Shown: positions 48,891 through 57,563, counted from the stretch's first letter. The stretch: 64,000 nt of DNA from Rhodococcus rhodochrous (GCF_014854695.1 NZ_CP027557.1:1550001-1614000); one strand, 5' to 3'. Notes: generated by a model from the letters alone, not told the origin. Made by a program: numbers and translations.

Positions 48891-48940
48891 GCGGTGCGAT
48901 CAGTGCGCGGCGATCGCGGTGCGATCAGTGCGCGGCGATC
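48891..48940 (-). repeat. Perfect 25-bp tandem duplication spanning the genK stop
   Basis: Two identical copies (48891-48915 and 48916-48940) beginning GCGGTGCGATCAGTGCGCGG. The copy at 48916 holds the real last codons and the TGA of genK; the other lies in the gap before genH. Confidence 0.9.
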
Positions 48941-50181
48941 GGGCGGAGCGAATCGTGACGTGCGGGGAACTTCTTCCAGACCACCGTCAGCAGCAGCGAC
49001 GAGATCAGTGCGCTGACGCCGAAGAGGACGAAGTTGGAGTCGGCGCCGAGGCCGGCGGCAAGCAACCAGCCACCGATCTGCGGGGCCGCCACCGCGCCGA
49101 TACGGCCGACACCGAGGGCCCAGCCGAGCGCGGTACCGCGCAGGTGGTCGGGATAGTAGGACGCGACCGCAGCGATGATCAGGGCCTGCGTGCCGTGGGT
49201 GCCCACACCGGCGAACACGAAGATCAGGTACACCGCGGCGACCGGAGGGTCGAGCAGCAGGGTCAGCAGCGCGACACCGGCGATCAGCGCGGCGATGATG
49301 CTGGTCGGGACCGAACCCCACCGCACGCCACCCCAGGCGGTGATGAAGGATCCGGCGACCGCACCGAGGTTCAGGGCCAGCGAGAACGTGAGAGCGTTGC
49401 CGAGGTCGGTGCCCTCACCCTGCATGAGCTTGGGCAGCCAGGTCCCGAGGCCGTACCAGGCGAGCAGTGTCACGACGGTGACGGCCGCGAACATGATGCT
49501 GATGGTGCGGAAACGGGACCCGAGCAGTTCCTTGAAACCACCCTGGGAGTTGTCCGGATGGGTCTTCGGCACGGCATGCGCGGGCAGCACCTTGATCGCC
49601 AGCGGAACGAGGACGAACAGGGGGATCAACGCGAAGGCGAACATCGGACGCCAGCCCCAGTTGGGGATCACCGGGATACCGACGAGAGCGGCGATCGAGC
49701 CGCCGATCGGGACGCCCGACATCATCATCGTCGCGACCGCGGCGCGCCACTTGTCCGGCACCAGTTCGGCGGCAAGTGCGTTCGAGGTCGGCACGAGTCC
49801 GCCGAGTCCGATGCCGGCGACGAGACGCAGCAGACCGAAGATCACGGGGCCGGGCGCTACCGCGCACAGGGCGGTGAAGACGGAGAGGACGACGACGCAC
49901 CCGATGACGGCGTTCTTGCGGCCGATCGCGTCGGAGAGTCGGCCTGCGAGGACCGCGCCGATCATCATGCCCACGAACGCGAGGCTTCCCAGTGTGCCGG
50001 CGGTGGAGGCGCTGATGCCCCATTCGTCCTGGAGGCTCGATATGACGTTGCCGTAGACGATGAGGTCGTATCCGTCGAAGACGACGAACAGCCAGCAGAC
50101 GATCACCGCGATGACGTGGGCCCGGGGGAGGGTGATGTTGCCACCGGCCCGCGTCGGTGAAGCCTCGTTGGGGAGATGCAT
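48925..50181 (-). CDS. genK: 3-hydroxybenzoate/gentisate MFS transporter (AAHS family)
   Basis: 418 residues, 12 helices. FDGYDLIVYGNVISSLQDEWG in helix 1 is the aromatic acid:H+ symporter signature (DGYD), and LAGRLSDAIGRKNAVI follows helix 2; GLGGLVPTSNALAAE is in helix 4. It imports 3-hydroxybenzoate or gentisate. Position between genH and genR is the same as in the C. glutamicum gen cluster. The start lies 48 bp from genR, and a shared operator sits between them. Confidence 0.9.
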   Translation of the reverse strand: MHLPNEASPTRAGGNITLPRAHVIAVIVCWLFVVFDGYDLIVYGNVISSLQDEWGISASTAGTLGSLAFVGMMIGAVLAGRLSDAIGRKNAVIGCVVVLSVFTALCAVAPGPVIFGLLRLVAGIGLGGLVPTSNALAAELVPDKWRAAVATMMMSGVPIGGSIAALVGIPVIPNWGWRPMFAFALIPLFVLVPLAIKVLPAHAVPKTHPDNSQGGFKELLGSRFRTISIMFAAVTVVTLLAWYGLGTWLPKLMQGEGTDLGNALTFSLALNLGAVAGSFITAWGGVRWGSVPTSIIAALIAGVALLTLLLDPPVAAVYLIFVFAGVGTHGTQALIIAAVASYYPDHLRGTALGWALGVGRIGAVAAPQIGGWLLAAGLGADSNFVLFGVSALISSLLLTVVWKKFPARHDSLRPIAAH

Positions 50182-50221
50182 TCCTCAACGGTGGGCGCGC
50201 GCCACCCGGCGATGCAATAAA

Positions 50222-50238
50222 GTTCTGCTATGCAGAAC
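50222..50238. promoter_or_regulatory. GenR operator 1 (genK-genR)
   Basis: GTTCTGC-TAT-GCAGAAC is a perfect 7+7 dyad. It can be read as GTTCT-N7-AGAAC, the same build as the ATTCC-N7-GGAAT sites I recall for C. glutamicum GenR. It overlaps the genR start codon (50230), so bound GenR would block its own expression; the genK start is 41 bp away. Confidence 0.7.
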
Positions 50239-51087
50239 AAGCCGATGGGCACGATCCGCAAGCCGACCTACATGCTCGAGTCGGTCGACAACGCGTTGCT
50301 ACTGCTCCAGTTGCTCCGCGATGCAGGTGCGATCCGGCTCAAGGATGCGGCCGCGGAACTCGGGACGGCGCCATCCACCGCGCACCGCCTGCTCGCCATG
50401 CTCGTCTACCGCGGCTTCGCCGTGCAGGACGAGAAACGGATGTACCACCCGGGCCCGGCGCTCGGTGTCGGGCCGGCGAGTCAGGGGTGGACGCGGGACT
50501 TCACCGACCTCTGCCGCCCGCACATGGAAGCCCTCGCCGCGCTCGCCGACGAGACCGTCAACCTCGTGATCCGGGTGGGATCGCAAGCGCGCTTCCTGTG
50601 GACGGCAGAGGCGGCATCGATCCTGCGTGTGGGTGATCGCCGAGGTCAGGTGCTCCCCGCCGAGCTCACGGCGGGCGGACGCATCCTCCTGGCCGAGCTT
50701 CCTCGCGCGGTACTCGAACAGCTCTATCTACGGCCCGCGGACGAGCCCCACATCAGTCACGGGCCGAGCCCCGCCTACGAGACCGACCGCCGGATGGCGA
50801 TCGGGGAGTTCGAGGAGTTCGCACACGAACTCGAGGCGGCACGGAAGCTGGGTTTCGCGGTCAATGTCGAGCAGACGGAGGAGGGCGTCGCGGCGCTCGG
50901 GGTGGTGATCCGCAACGGTCGGGGCGCGGCTGTCGGTGCCCTCACGGTGGCCGTGCCCATCAACCGCTACCGCCAGCATCTGCGCGGCAAATTGGTCGCG
51001 CAGATGCAGGCGGCGGTGCGGGGCATCGAGGTCGACGTCGCCGATATCGCCGGACCGGACGTCCCGAATTCCACTGTGCAGAAATAG
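50230..51087 (+). CDS. genR: IclR-family regulator of gentisate genes
   Basis: 285 residues. N-terminal winged helix SVDNALLLLQLLRDAGAIRLKDAAAELGTAPSTAHRLLAMLVYRGF (18-63), then the IclR ligand domain (90-270) with LRVGDRRGQVLPAELTAGGRILLAE. Expected effector: 3-hydroxybenzoate or gentisate. The operator covers its ATG, and ribosome-site sequence is absent before it, so the message is probably leaderless or very short-led. A second operator lies in its last codons, toward genD. Divergent from genK. Confidence 0.9.
   Translation: MQNKPMGTIRKPTYMLESVDNALLLLQLLRDAGAIRLKDAAAELGTAPSTAHRLLAMLVYRGFAVQDEKRMYHPGPALGVGPASQGWTRDFTDLCRPHMEALAALADETVNLVIRVGSQARFLWTAEAASILRVGDRRGQVLPAELTAGGRILLAELPRAVLEQLYLRPADEPHISHGPSPAYETDRRMAIGEFEEFAHELEAARKLGFAVNVEQTEEGVAALGVVIRNGRGAAVGALTVAVPINRYRQHLRGKLVAQMQAAVRGIEVDVADIAGPDVPNSTVQK
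51068..51084. promoter_or_regulatory. GenR operator 2 (genD promoter), inside the genR 3' end
   Basis: ATTCC-N7-AGAAA shares 12 of 17 positions with operator 1, including CT-N-TGCAGAA. It covers the last codons of genR, 62 bp before the genD start, the expected place for control of genDFM. Confidence 0.5.
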
Positions 51088-51145
51088 ATGGATTCCCCGG
51101 TTCCGGCGCCCCTAGTTTGGAGACAACGCCGGACAAGGAGATTTC

Positions 51146-52216
51146 ATGACTGCCACCGAGCCTGTCGATCCCGAGCTCCAGAAGCTGTACGACGACTTCG
51201 AGACCGAACACCTGAACCCGTTGTGGACCCAGCTCGGCGATCTGATGCCGATGGCCCCGACATCCAAGGCGGTTCCGTTCGTCTGGAAATGGTCGACGCT
51301 GTACCCGCTGGCCCAGCGCGCCGGTGATCTCGTGCCGGTCGGCCGCGGTGGTGAGCGTCGCGCGATCGCGCTCGCGAACCCCGGCCTCGGTGGTGTCCCG
51401 CACGTCACCCCCACGCTGTGGGCGGCGATCCAGTACCTCGGCCCGAAGGAAACCGCTCCCGAGCACCGGCACTCCCAGAATGCCTTCCGCTTCGTCGTCG
51501 AGGGCGAGGGGGTGTGGACCGTGGTCAACGGCGACCCGGTCGCCATGCGCCGCGGTGACTTCCTGCTCACTCCGGGCTGGAACTTCCATGGTCACCACAA
51601 CGAGACCGATCAGCCGATGGCGTGGATCGACGGCCTCGACATCCCGTTCGTGCACTACACCGACACCGGCTTCTTCGAGTTCGGCTCCGACGGTGTCACC
51701 GACGAGGGCACCCCGGACATCTCCCGGTCCGAGCGACTGTGGGTCCACCCCGGTCTGCGCCCGCTCGTGGGCCTCGACCGCAAGACCAGCTCGCCGATCG
51801 CGTGCTACCGCTGGGAGCACACCGACCGTGCGCTGAACGAGCAGCTCGCCCTCGAGGACGAGGGTTACGCCGCTACCCCGGAACCCGGCCACGCCGCCGT
51901 CCGCTACACCAACCCCACCACCGGCGGCGACGTCATGCCGACGATCCGCGCCGAGTTCCACCGACTGCGCGCCGGCGCGCACACCCGCGCCCGCCGTGAC
52001 GTCGGATCCGTGGTCTTCCAGGTCTTCGACGGTGAGGGCCGCTTCCATCTCGCAGACAAGAGCCACGACGTCACCAAGGGCGACATGATCGTCGTCCCGT
52101 CCTGGGTCGAGTGGTCGCTCGAGACCGACAAGGGTGTCGATCTCTTCGCCTTCTCCGACGCGCCGATCGTCGAGCGTCTGCACTTCAACCGCACCATCAT
52201 CTCCGAAGGAGCCTGA
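51146..52216 (+). CDS. genD: Gentisate 1,2-dioxygenase
   Basis: 356 residues, bicupin Fe(II) enzyme that opens the ring of gentisate to maleylpyruvate. The iron ligands are in EHRHSQNAFRF (His107, His109) and NFHGHHNETD (His148). The second cupin (about 255-345, HTRARRDVGSVVFQVFDGEGRF) lacks a full metal set, as usual. ATG 51146 follows AAGGAG. genF begins 5 bp after the stop. Confidence 0.95.
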   Translation: MTATEPVDPELQKLYDDFETEHLNPLWTQLGDLMPMAPTSKAVPFVWKWSTLYPLAQRAGDLVPVGRGGERRAIALANPGLGGVPHVTPTLWAAIQYLGPKETAPEHRHSQNAFRFVVEGEGVWTVVNGDPVAMRRGDFLLTPGWNFHGHHNETDQPMAWIDGLDIPFVHYTDTGFFEFGSDGVTDEGTPDISRSERLWVHPGLRPLVGLDRKTSSPIACYRWEHTDRALNEQLALEDEGYAATPEPGHAAVRYTNPTTGGDVMPTIRAEFHRLRAGAHTRARRDVGSVVFQVFDGEGRFHLADKSHDVTKGDMIVVPSWVEWSLETDKGVDLFAFSDAPIVERLHFNRTIISEGA

Positions 52217-52221
52217 ACCCC

Positions 52222-53043
52222 ATGCGTCTCGCCACCCTCCGCCTCGACGGCGGCACCGCCGCCGTCCGTGTCGACAGCGACTCCAGCGCCACCGTCATCG
52301 ACGGCTACGCCGATCTGTCCGCGCTGCTCGCCGATTCGAACTGGAAGTCGGTCGCCGAGCAGGCATCCGGAAAGACCGTCGACCTCGGTTCCGCCGACTA
52401 TGCCCCGGTCGTCCCCGCGCCGGGCAAGATCGTGTGCGTCGGCCTGAACTACGCGACCCACATCAAGGAGATGGGCCGCGACCTGCCGGAGTACCCGACC
52501 CTGTTCTCGAAGTTCAAGGAAGCCCTCACCGGCCCCTACGACGATGTGGTCGTTCCCTCCTACGCGGGGTCGCAGCTCGACTGGGAGGCCGAACTCGCCG
52601 TGGTCATCGGCAAGCAGGCCTACCAGGTCTCCGAGGCCGACGCCGCCGAGTACATCGCCGGCTACTCCGTGATCAACGACTACACGATGCGCGACTACCA
52701 GTACCGCACGCTGCAGTGGGATCAGGGCAAGACCTTCGAGAAGACCAGCGGTTTCGGTCCCTTCCTCGACACCGACTACCAGCTCGGCACCGCCATCGAG
52801 ACCCGCCTCGAGGGCGAGGTCATGCAGTCGTCGAACACCAACGATCTGGTGTTCACCCCGGCCAAGCTCGTCGACTACATCTCGCACATCGTGACCCTGC
52901 AGCCGGGCGATGTCATCATCACCGGCACCACCGGCGGTGTCGGCCACGCCCGCAAGCCCGCTCGCTACATCCAGAACGGTGAAATCTGCGAGGTCACCAT
53001 CGAGGGCCTCGGCACCGTCCGGAACAAGACGATCATCAAGTAG
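52222..53043 (+). CDS. genF: Fumarylpyruvate hydrolase (FAH family)
   Basis: 273 residues. It cleaves fumarylpyruvate to fumarate and pyruvate, the last pathway step. The FAH core starts KIVCVGLNYATHIKEMG; the metal ligands are the acidic residues in LDWEAELAVVIGK and VINDYTMRD, with GKTFEKTSGFGPFL and GDVIITGTTGGVGHARKP following. ATG 52222 has GGAG upstream and lies 5 bp after genD, so coupling is likely. Confidence 0.93.
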   Translation: MRLATLRLDGGTAAVRVDSDSSATVIDGYADLSALLADSNWKSVAEQASGKTVDLGSADYAPVVPAPGKIVCVGLNYATHIKEMGRDLPEYPTLFSKFKEALTGPYDDVVVPSYAGSQLDWEAELAVVIGKQAYQVSEADAAEYIAGYSVINDYTMRDYQYRTLQWDQGKTFEKTSGFGPFLDTDYQLGTAIETRLEGEVMQSSNTNDLVFTPAKLVDYISHIVTLQPGDVIITGTTGGVGHARKPARYIQNGEICEVTIEGLGTVRNKTIIK

Positions 53044-53056
53044 GAGAAGCCGAACC

Positions 53057-53770
53057 GTGGGATTCAACGATCTCGACCTGTCCGAGCGGCTCCTCATCGC
53101 CCGGCGGGGCACGGCGTACCTGTCGCAGCGGCTCGCCGAGCTCACCGACGACGAACTCGACGGTCCCACCCTGCTCGAAGGGTGGACGCGCCGGCATCTC
53201 GTCGCGCACATCGGCTACAACGCCGCAGCATTGTGCCGCCTCATGGACTGGGCGGCGACCGGTGTCGAGACCCCGATGTACTCCTCCACCGAGCAGCGGG
53301 CGCAGGAGATCGCCGAGGGCGCGACGCTGAATCCCGCCGCTCTGCGGAACCTGTTCTCGCACACCGTTGCCCGCCTCGACGAGAAGTGGCGGCACCTGCC
53401 GGAGGCGGCGTGGCAGTCGCAGGTGCGCACCGCGCAGGGCCGGCTCGTGCCGGCCGAGGAGACCGCCTGGATGCGCACGCGCGAAGTGTGGATCCACGCG
53501 GTCGATCTCGACAACGGTGGACGCTTCGGCGACTTCCCGCCCGTCGTCCTCGATTCGCTGCTCGACGACATCGTCGGCATGTGGCGCAAGAAGGAGCTCG
53601 GTGCGGGCATCGCGCTCGAGGTCGAGGGACGCGACGCGGTCCGGGTGAACGGCGACGCCGAGACCATCCACACCGTCCGAGGCGATCTCGCCGGTGTCGT
53701 CCGCTGGGCGGCCGGTCGCGGCGCCGTCGGCGTCACCGGCGGAGAACTCACGCCGCCGCGCTGGCTCTGA
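53057..53770 (+). CDS. genM: Mycothiol-dependent maleylpyruvate isomerase
   Basis: 237 residues, DinB-like four-helix metal-binding domain. It isomerises maleylpyruvate to fumarylpyruvate using mycothiol. Metal ligands: His in GWTRRHLVAHIGYN, and Glu with His in TREVWIHAVDL. The C-terminal SCP2-like part (about 150-237) holds VRWAAGRGAVGVTGGELTPPRWL. GTG 53057 follows AGGAG, 13 bp after genF. A strong hairpin closes the operon. Confidence 0.92.
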   Translation: MGFNDLDLSERLLIARRGTAYLSQRLAELTDDELDGPTLLEGWTRRHLVAHIGYNAAALCRLMDWAATGVETPMYSSTEQRAQEIAEGATLNPAALRNLFSHTVARLDEKWRHLPEAAWQSQVRTAQGRLVPAEETAWMRTREVWIHAVDLDNGGRFGDFPPVVLDSLLDDIVGMWRKKELGAGIALEVEGRDAVRVNGDAETIHTVRGDLAGVVRWAAGRGAVGVTGGELTPPRWL

Positions 53771-53792
53771 GGTTTCTGCACGTACGAACGAC

Positions 53793-53828
53793 GAAGGCCC
53801 TTCCATCCCCGAGGATGGAAGGGCCTTC
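53793..53828 (+). terminator. Hairpin terminator of genDFM
   Basis: A perfect 16-bp stem, GAAGGCCCTTCCATCC with its complement, and a CCGA loop, between the convergent genM and excalibur genes. No T-run. Confidence 0.8.
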
Positions 53829-53878
53829 GCCCTTCTGCGGGAATGGAAGAGCTCTCGTCCGTCTGCCGGACGGACCGA

Positions 53879-54259
53879 TCAGCGCGGATCGAGCTCGCAG
53901 CCGATCCCGTCGTTGTCGCGGTCGAGACGCGGAGCGTATCCGGGGTCGTTGCGGTGGACCGGAGCAGCGCCCGCATTCCATGCCTCGGTGCAGTTCTCGA
54001 ACCCACCGCTCGGTGCGGCCGGAGCCTGACGAGCCGGGGGTGCCGGCGCGACCTGCGGAGCCGCCTGGGGTGCCGGCGGGGCAGGGGGAGCCGGAGGTGC
54101 CGGCGGCGGAGCGAACGGATTGAACGATCCGCTCGGAACGAGATCGGCGATGCCCTTCGGGAGCAGGTCCACGAGAGGGAAGGCGGTGGCGGTCGACGGT
54201 GCGGCGACCGTCAGAGCCACACACCCCAGCGTCGCAGCGACGATGCGGCGGAACTTCAT
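53879..54259 (-). CDS. Secreted excalibur calcium-binding domain protein
   Basis: 126 residues. A Sec signal peptide (MKFRRIVAATLGCVALTVAAP, cut near STATA) is followed by a Pro/Ala-rich spacer with repeated PAPPAPP units (about 50-85), then the excalibur domain FENCTEAWNAGAAPVHRNDPGYAPRLDRDNDGIGCE. The DRDNDGIGC loop is the Ca2+-binding EF-hand-like signature, with two conserved cysteines. Start ATG 54259 begins the signal peptide. Probably cell-surface; the function of these domains is not known. Confidence 0.87.
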   Translation of the reverse strand: MKFRRIVAATLGCVALTVAAPSTATAFPLVDLLPKGIADLVPSGSFNPFAPPPAPPAPPAPPAPQAAPQVAPAPPARQAPAAPSGGFENCTEAWNAGAAPVHRNDPGYAPRLDRDNDGIGCELDPR

Positions 54260-54361
54260 GCGCGAGGCCTTTCTGTACTTCGTCCGGATCCGATTTGCCG
54301 GATCCGATCGAAATGTCGGCCTGGGCGTCGCGGGTGTTACGTCGCCCGGTCGCAAACGACG

Positions 54362-54400
54362 ATCGGCCCGTTCGCGACCGGATGTCGCGAACGGGCCGAT
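54362..54400 (-). terminator. Hairpin terminator of the KAS III operon
   Basis: A perfect 17-bp stem, ATCGGCCCGTTCGCGAC with its complement, and a 5-nt loop, 50 bp after the KAS III stop on the minus strand. Confidence 0.8.
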
Positions 54401-54450
54401 GTACTCCGGGCCTGCCGGGGGACGGCCCGGATGCCTGTCGTACGCCGGGA

Positions 54451-56334
54451 TCAGCCGGCGTCAGTCTCCTCGAACGGCACGACCACCTTCGGGTCGATCC
54501 GCATGACGGTGTACCCCGCCACCGCTCCGGCACCGAAGCCGGGAGCGAAGATGCGAACCGGTTCGGTGATGACCCCGTCGCGGACCGCGTCGTGGATCGC
54601 GAGCGGGATGCTCGCCGACGACGTGTTGCCGACCTTCTCGATGTTGAAGTACAACCGGTCGGCCGAGAGTCCGGCGTTCGCGGCGAGCTCGATGACCATC
54701 GTCTTGTTCGCCTGGTGGGGAACGATGAGATCGATGTCGTCGAGCAGCGAACGCTCGGCGTCGTCGGGGGACGGGAGGGCCTTGATCTCGTCGAGCATCT
54801 GCGTCAGATAGCGACCGGCGAGCGTCTTCACTTCGGGTCCGTAGACCGTGATGAAGTTGTCGAAGTCCGGATTCGGCCAGATGATCGAGTTGACCTCGCT
54901 CGTCGGTCCGCTCGCGTAGCTGTTGAAGAACTCGAGATCGGGTGCCTCGCCCTCGGCGGCCGGCGAGATCACCATTGCCGCGGCGCCGTCACCGAAGATC
55001 ATGCGGGACGGCCGGACCGTGCCGATCTTGTCCGAGAACTTCTCGACGCACACCACGAGGACGGGACGCTTGACCTGCTGGAGGATGCGGGTCGCCTCGG
55101 CCAGGCCGTAGGGCAATCCCGCGCACGCCGCGATCAGGTCGAACGAGGCATGGGTCTGCCCGATGCCCAGTTCGCCCGAGATCCACGTGGCCAGCGACGG
55201 GATCAGCCGCCCGCTCGTGCACGTGCAGGTGATGACCGCGCCGATGTCCTGCGGGCCGACACCGGCGTGGGCGACCGCCTGCTTCGCCGCCGTCAGGGCC
55301 AGGTCCTCGAAGGTTCCCGAGGTGTACCGGCGCTGCTCGATCCCGGTCTTGGCCGTGATCTCGTCGGCCGACATGGGCGACCAGTTGTAGGCGGTGTTGC
55401 GGATCAGGTCCTCGTTGGTGCACACCTGGTCGCCGTGCGCGACCGCAATCGCGTCGATGCGGGGTGCGATCGCGAACTCCGAGCGCACGTCGACGGCCGG
55501 GTAGGGCGCAGACGGTGCCACCGGTTCGTGCCGCGTGTACGAGGTGGCCTTGCGGGTCTTGCCCGACATGACCCGGTTGATGAACCGCTGGACCTCGCGA
55601 TTGCGCGGATGGGAGACCACGACGTAGTCGTCGTCCTTCAGGTCCGCGACCCGGACGAGTTCGGTTTCGCTTCCGTCCCAGGGCTGCTGGTTGTGCAGAA
55701 CCATCGACCAGCGGCTCAGGGCCTCGAGTTCGGCGACGTCCTCGTGGCAGTCGAGGATCTCGTCGTATCCGAAGACGGGATGGTTCGGATCGTAGTGGCG
55801 AACACGCAGGGTGATGTTCTCCGGATCGGAGACCAGCTGCGGCACAGTCGGCTTGACCGTGGGCAGGTCGCCGGCGAAGTGGCGACGCGAACCGAAGACC
55901 GCGAAGAGCCGATCGAAGATGCGGTCCTCGGCGGCACTGTCCCACGCGCGGGGGAGAGCGCGGTAGGCCTCCTCGACCGCGCCCAGCCGCTCTTCGGCCT
56001 CGGGCCAGGGAGTCAGGCGCGGCATGTAGACGTCGTCGCGGTTGCGGGGCACGTCGCCCCAGCGGGTGACGCGCCGCTCGAACATCATCAGCGGGAAGCG
56101 GTCGGCCCAGAAGACGTTGAGGGCCATGTCCCGCATGATCTCGAACTTCGAACCGTACTTGCCCAGTTCGTGCCGGGAGAGGATCTCCGAGACCGTGGGT
56201 GCCTTGGTGTCGAAGTCGCGACGGATGACGGCGTCGAGGTGGTCGACGCTGCTCAGCGTGGAGAAGTCGAGTTCGGGAACAAAGTTGGAAGGGAAGACTA
56301 TTCGGCCGTGCCGATTGAGCTCGAATGGCTGCAT
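54451..56334 (-). CDS. 3-oxoacyl-ACP synthase III-like protein with 285-residue N-terminal domain
   Basis: 627 residues, nearly twice the KAS III length. The C-terminal part (about 290-620) is a thiolase-fold condensing enzyme with its full triad: Cys404 (DLIAACAGLPYG), His540 (IVPHQANKTM) and Asn570 (EKVGNTSSASIP). The N-terminal part (1-285) is not recognised; it has MALNVFWADRFPLMMFERR and HDEILDC-like acidic patches and no membrane helix. It likely condenses an acyl-CoA or acyl-ACP with a second acyl unit; the reductase gene upstream would reduce the 3-oxo product. ATG 56334; 46 bp after the reductase stop. Confidence 0.82.
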   Translation of the reverse strand: MQPFELNRHGRIVFPSNFVPELDFSTLSSVDHLDAVIRRDFDTKAPTVSEILSRHELGKYGSKFEIMRDMALNVFWADRFPLMMFERRVTRWGDVPRNRDDVYMPRLTPWPEAEERLGAVEEAYRALPRAWDSAAEDRIFDRLFAVFGSRRHFAGDLPTVKPTVPQLVSDPENITLRVRHYDPNHPVFGYDEILDCHEDVAELEALSRWSMVLHNQQPWDGSETELVRVADLKDDDYVVVSHPRNREVQRFINRVMSGKTRKATSYTRHEPVAPSAPYPAVDVRSEFAIAPRIDAIAVAHGDQVCTNEDLIRNTAYNWSPMSADEITAKTGIEQRRYTSGTFEDLALTAAKQAVAHAGVGPQDIGAVITCTCTSGRLIPSLATWISGELGIGQTHASFDLIAACAGLPYGLAEATRILQQVKRPVLVVCVEKFSDKIGTVRPSRMIFGDGAAAMVISPAAEGEAPDLEFFNSYASGPTSEVNSIIWPNPDFDNFITVYGPEVKTLAGRYLTQMLDEIKALPSPDDAERSLLDDIDLIVPHQANKTMVIELAANAGLSADRLYFNIEKVGNTSSASIPLAIHDAVRDGVITEPVRIFAPGFGAGAVAGYTVMRIDPKVVVPFEETDAG

Positions 56335-56380
56335 GTGCGAGGGGACCGTTCGATTCGAAGTAATGGGTGGGGAGGGCGGA

Positions 56381-57214
56381 TCACATGTCCAGGCCGCCGT
56401 TGACGCCCCACACCTGACCGGTGATGTACGAGGAGGCGTCCGCGGCGAGGAAATGCACGACCCGGGCGATCTCCTGCGGGTCGGCGAGTCGCTTCACGGG
56501 GATGGTGTCGGTGATGCGCGCGAGAACCTTCTCGGGGATGGACTCGACCATCTCGGTGGCGACGAAGCCCGGGGTGACGGTGTTGACGGTGACGCCGATG
56601 CCGTTCGGGTCCAGTTTGTCGTTCTTGGCCAGATGGAAGGCCGCTTCCTTGGCGAGGGTCTTGGTGAGACCGAACAGGCCGGCCTTCGATGCCGCGTAGT
56701 TGGCCTGCCCGATGTTGCCGGTCTCGCCGATGACGGAGGAGACGTTGACGATGCGTCCGGTGCCGCGCTCGAGCATGTGCCGCAACGCGGCCTGTGCCAG
56801 GTAGAACGCGCCCGAGAGGTTCACGCCGAGGACGGTGTCCCAGTCCTCGTCCTGCATCTTCAGCACCGTGCGGTCGATGGTGATGCCGGCGTTGTTGACC
56901 AGGATGTCGAGGCGACCGTGCGTGTCGATGACCTCATCGATGGTGCGGCGGCAGTCGTCGGCGTTCGCGACGTCGCCGCGGTGCACCGAGTAACGGACGT
57001 CCTTGCGGCCCTTCTCGTTCAGGTCTGCGAGGAACTGATCCGCCTGAGCCGTGTTGCGTCCGTAGCCTGCGGCGACGGTGGCACCCTGGCTCGCCAGGCT
57101 GCGGCTGATCGCCGCACCGATGCCGCGCGTGCCGCCGGTGACGAAGGCGACGCGTCCGCGGAGCTTGTTTCCGCCGGCAGCGATCTGCGAAGTGGGTTCG
57201 ATGGTGCTGGTCAT
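56381..57214 (-). CDS. 3-oxoacyl-ACP/acetoacetyl-CoA reductase (SDR, FabG/PhaB-like)
   Basis: 277 residues. Cofactor motif TGGTRGIGAAI, with GYGRN after strand 2 favouring NADPH; NNAGIT; catalytic Ser in VSSVIGETGNIGQANYAASKAG with YAASK. The end SYITGQVWGVNGGLDM is that of PhaB/FabG reductases. An N-terminal 20-residue lead precedes the fold. ATG 57214 follows GAGGAG at 8 bp. It is the first gene of a two-gene operon with the KAS III-like protein, so together they could make 3-hydroxyacyl units. Controlled from the dyad-rich region upstream. Confidence 0.87.
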   Translation of the reverse strand: MTSTIEPTSQIAAGGNKLRGRVAFVTGGTRGIGAAISRSLASQGATVAAGYGRNTAQADQFLADLNEKGRKDVRYSVHRGDVANADDCRRTIDEVIDTHGRLDILVNNAGITIDRTVLKMQDEDWDTVLGVNLSGAFYLAQAALRHMLERGTGRIVNVSSVIGETGNIGQANYAASKAGLFGLTKTLAKEAAFHLAKNDKLDPNGIGVTVNTVTPGFVATEMVESIPEKVLARITDTIPVKRLADPQEIARVVHFLAADASSYITGQVWGVNGGLDM

Positions 57215-57312
57215 GCTGATCTCCTCGCTGTGCGAGGGGGCGACGGGCGCGGCTGTTCGCCGACGTCGCACACACGCCCCCTGCGCGTTGATTTCCCTGT
57301 GGAGGAGCACGT

Positions 57313-57438
57313 TTCGAATCCCCCTGATTCGAACGCGTGTCCCCTGATACGGGCCTTCATCGGCTCGTAACTCCCTGCAGCAACAATCATGCACCACCTC
57401 GATCATGTTGTCACCAGGAACAATTCGAGCCTCGAATT
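57313..57438. promoter_or_regulatory. Pair of TTCGAAT-type dyads
   Basis: The 7-bp arms at 57313-57333 (spacer 7) and 57422-57438 (spacer 3) have the same half-site in opposite arrangement. They lie 100 and 208 bp upstream of the reductase start, so they suit control of that operon. Confidence 0.55.
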
Positions 57439-57512
57439 TCGGCAATTTGTCCGAATAGATCGAGAATTGTTGTAGCGCAGTCGAATTAGATGAAGATTCA
57501 GGGTTACTTCAT

Positions 57513-57563
57513 GGTACGAACATGCTGAATGTTCGTACCGGTCTTGGACGTACAGCCTGTACG
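57513..57563. promoter_or_regulatory. Pair of GTACGAA-type dyads
   Basis: An 11-bp perfect dyad with a 5-nt centre (57513-57539) and, 9 bp on, a 7-bp dyad with a 1-nt centre (57549-57563). The strength and closeness suggest a two-dimer operator of a TetR- or GntR-type protein encoded elsewhere. Confidence 0.6.

Noticed and set aside
54199-56403. Plus-strand open frame of about 730 codons opposite the KAS III gene
   Set aside because: No family features, unbalanced composition, and the opposite strand encodes a complete catalytic triad.
57313-57333. tRNA T-arm-like sequence (TTCGAATCC)
   Set aside because: No acceptor stem, anticodon arm or CCA context can be built around it on either strand; it is better explained as one arm of a dyad.
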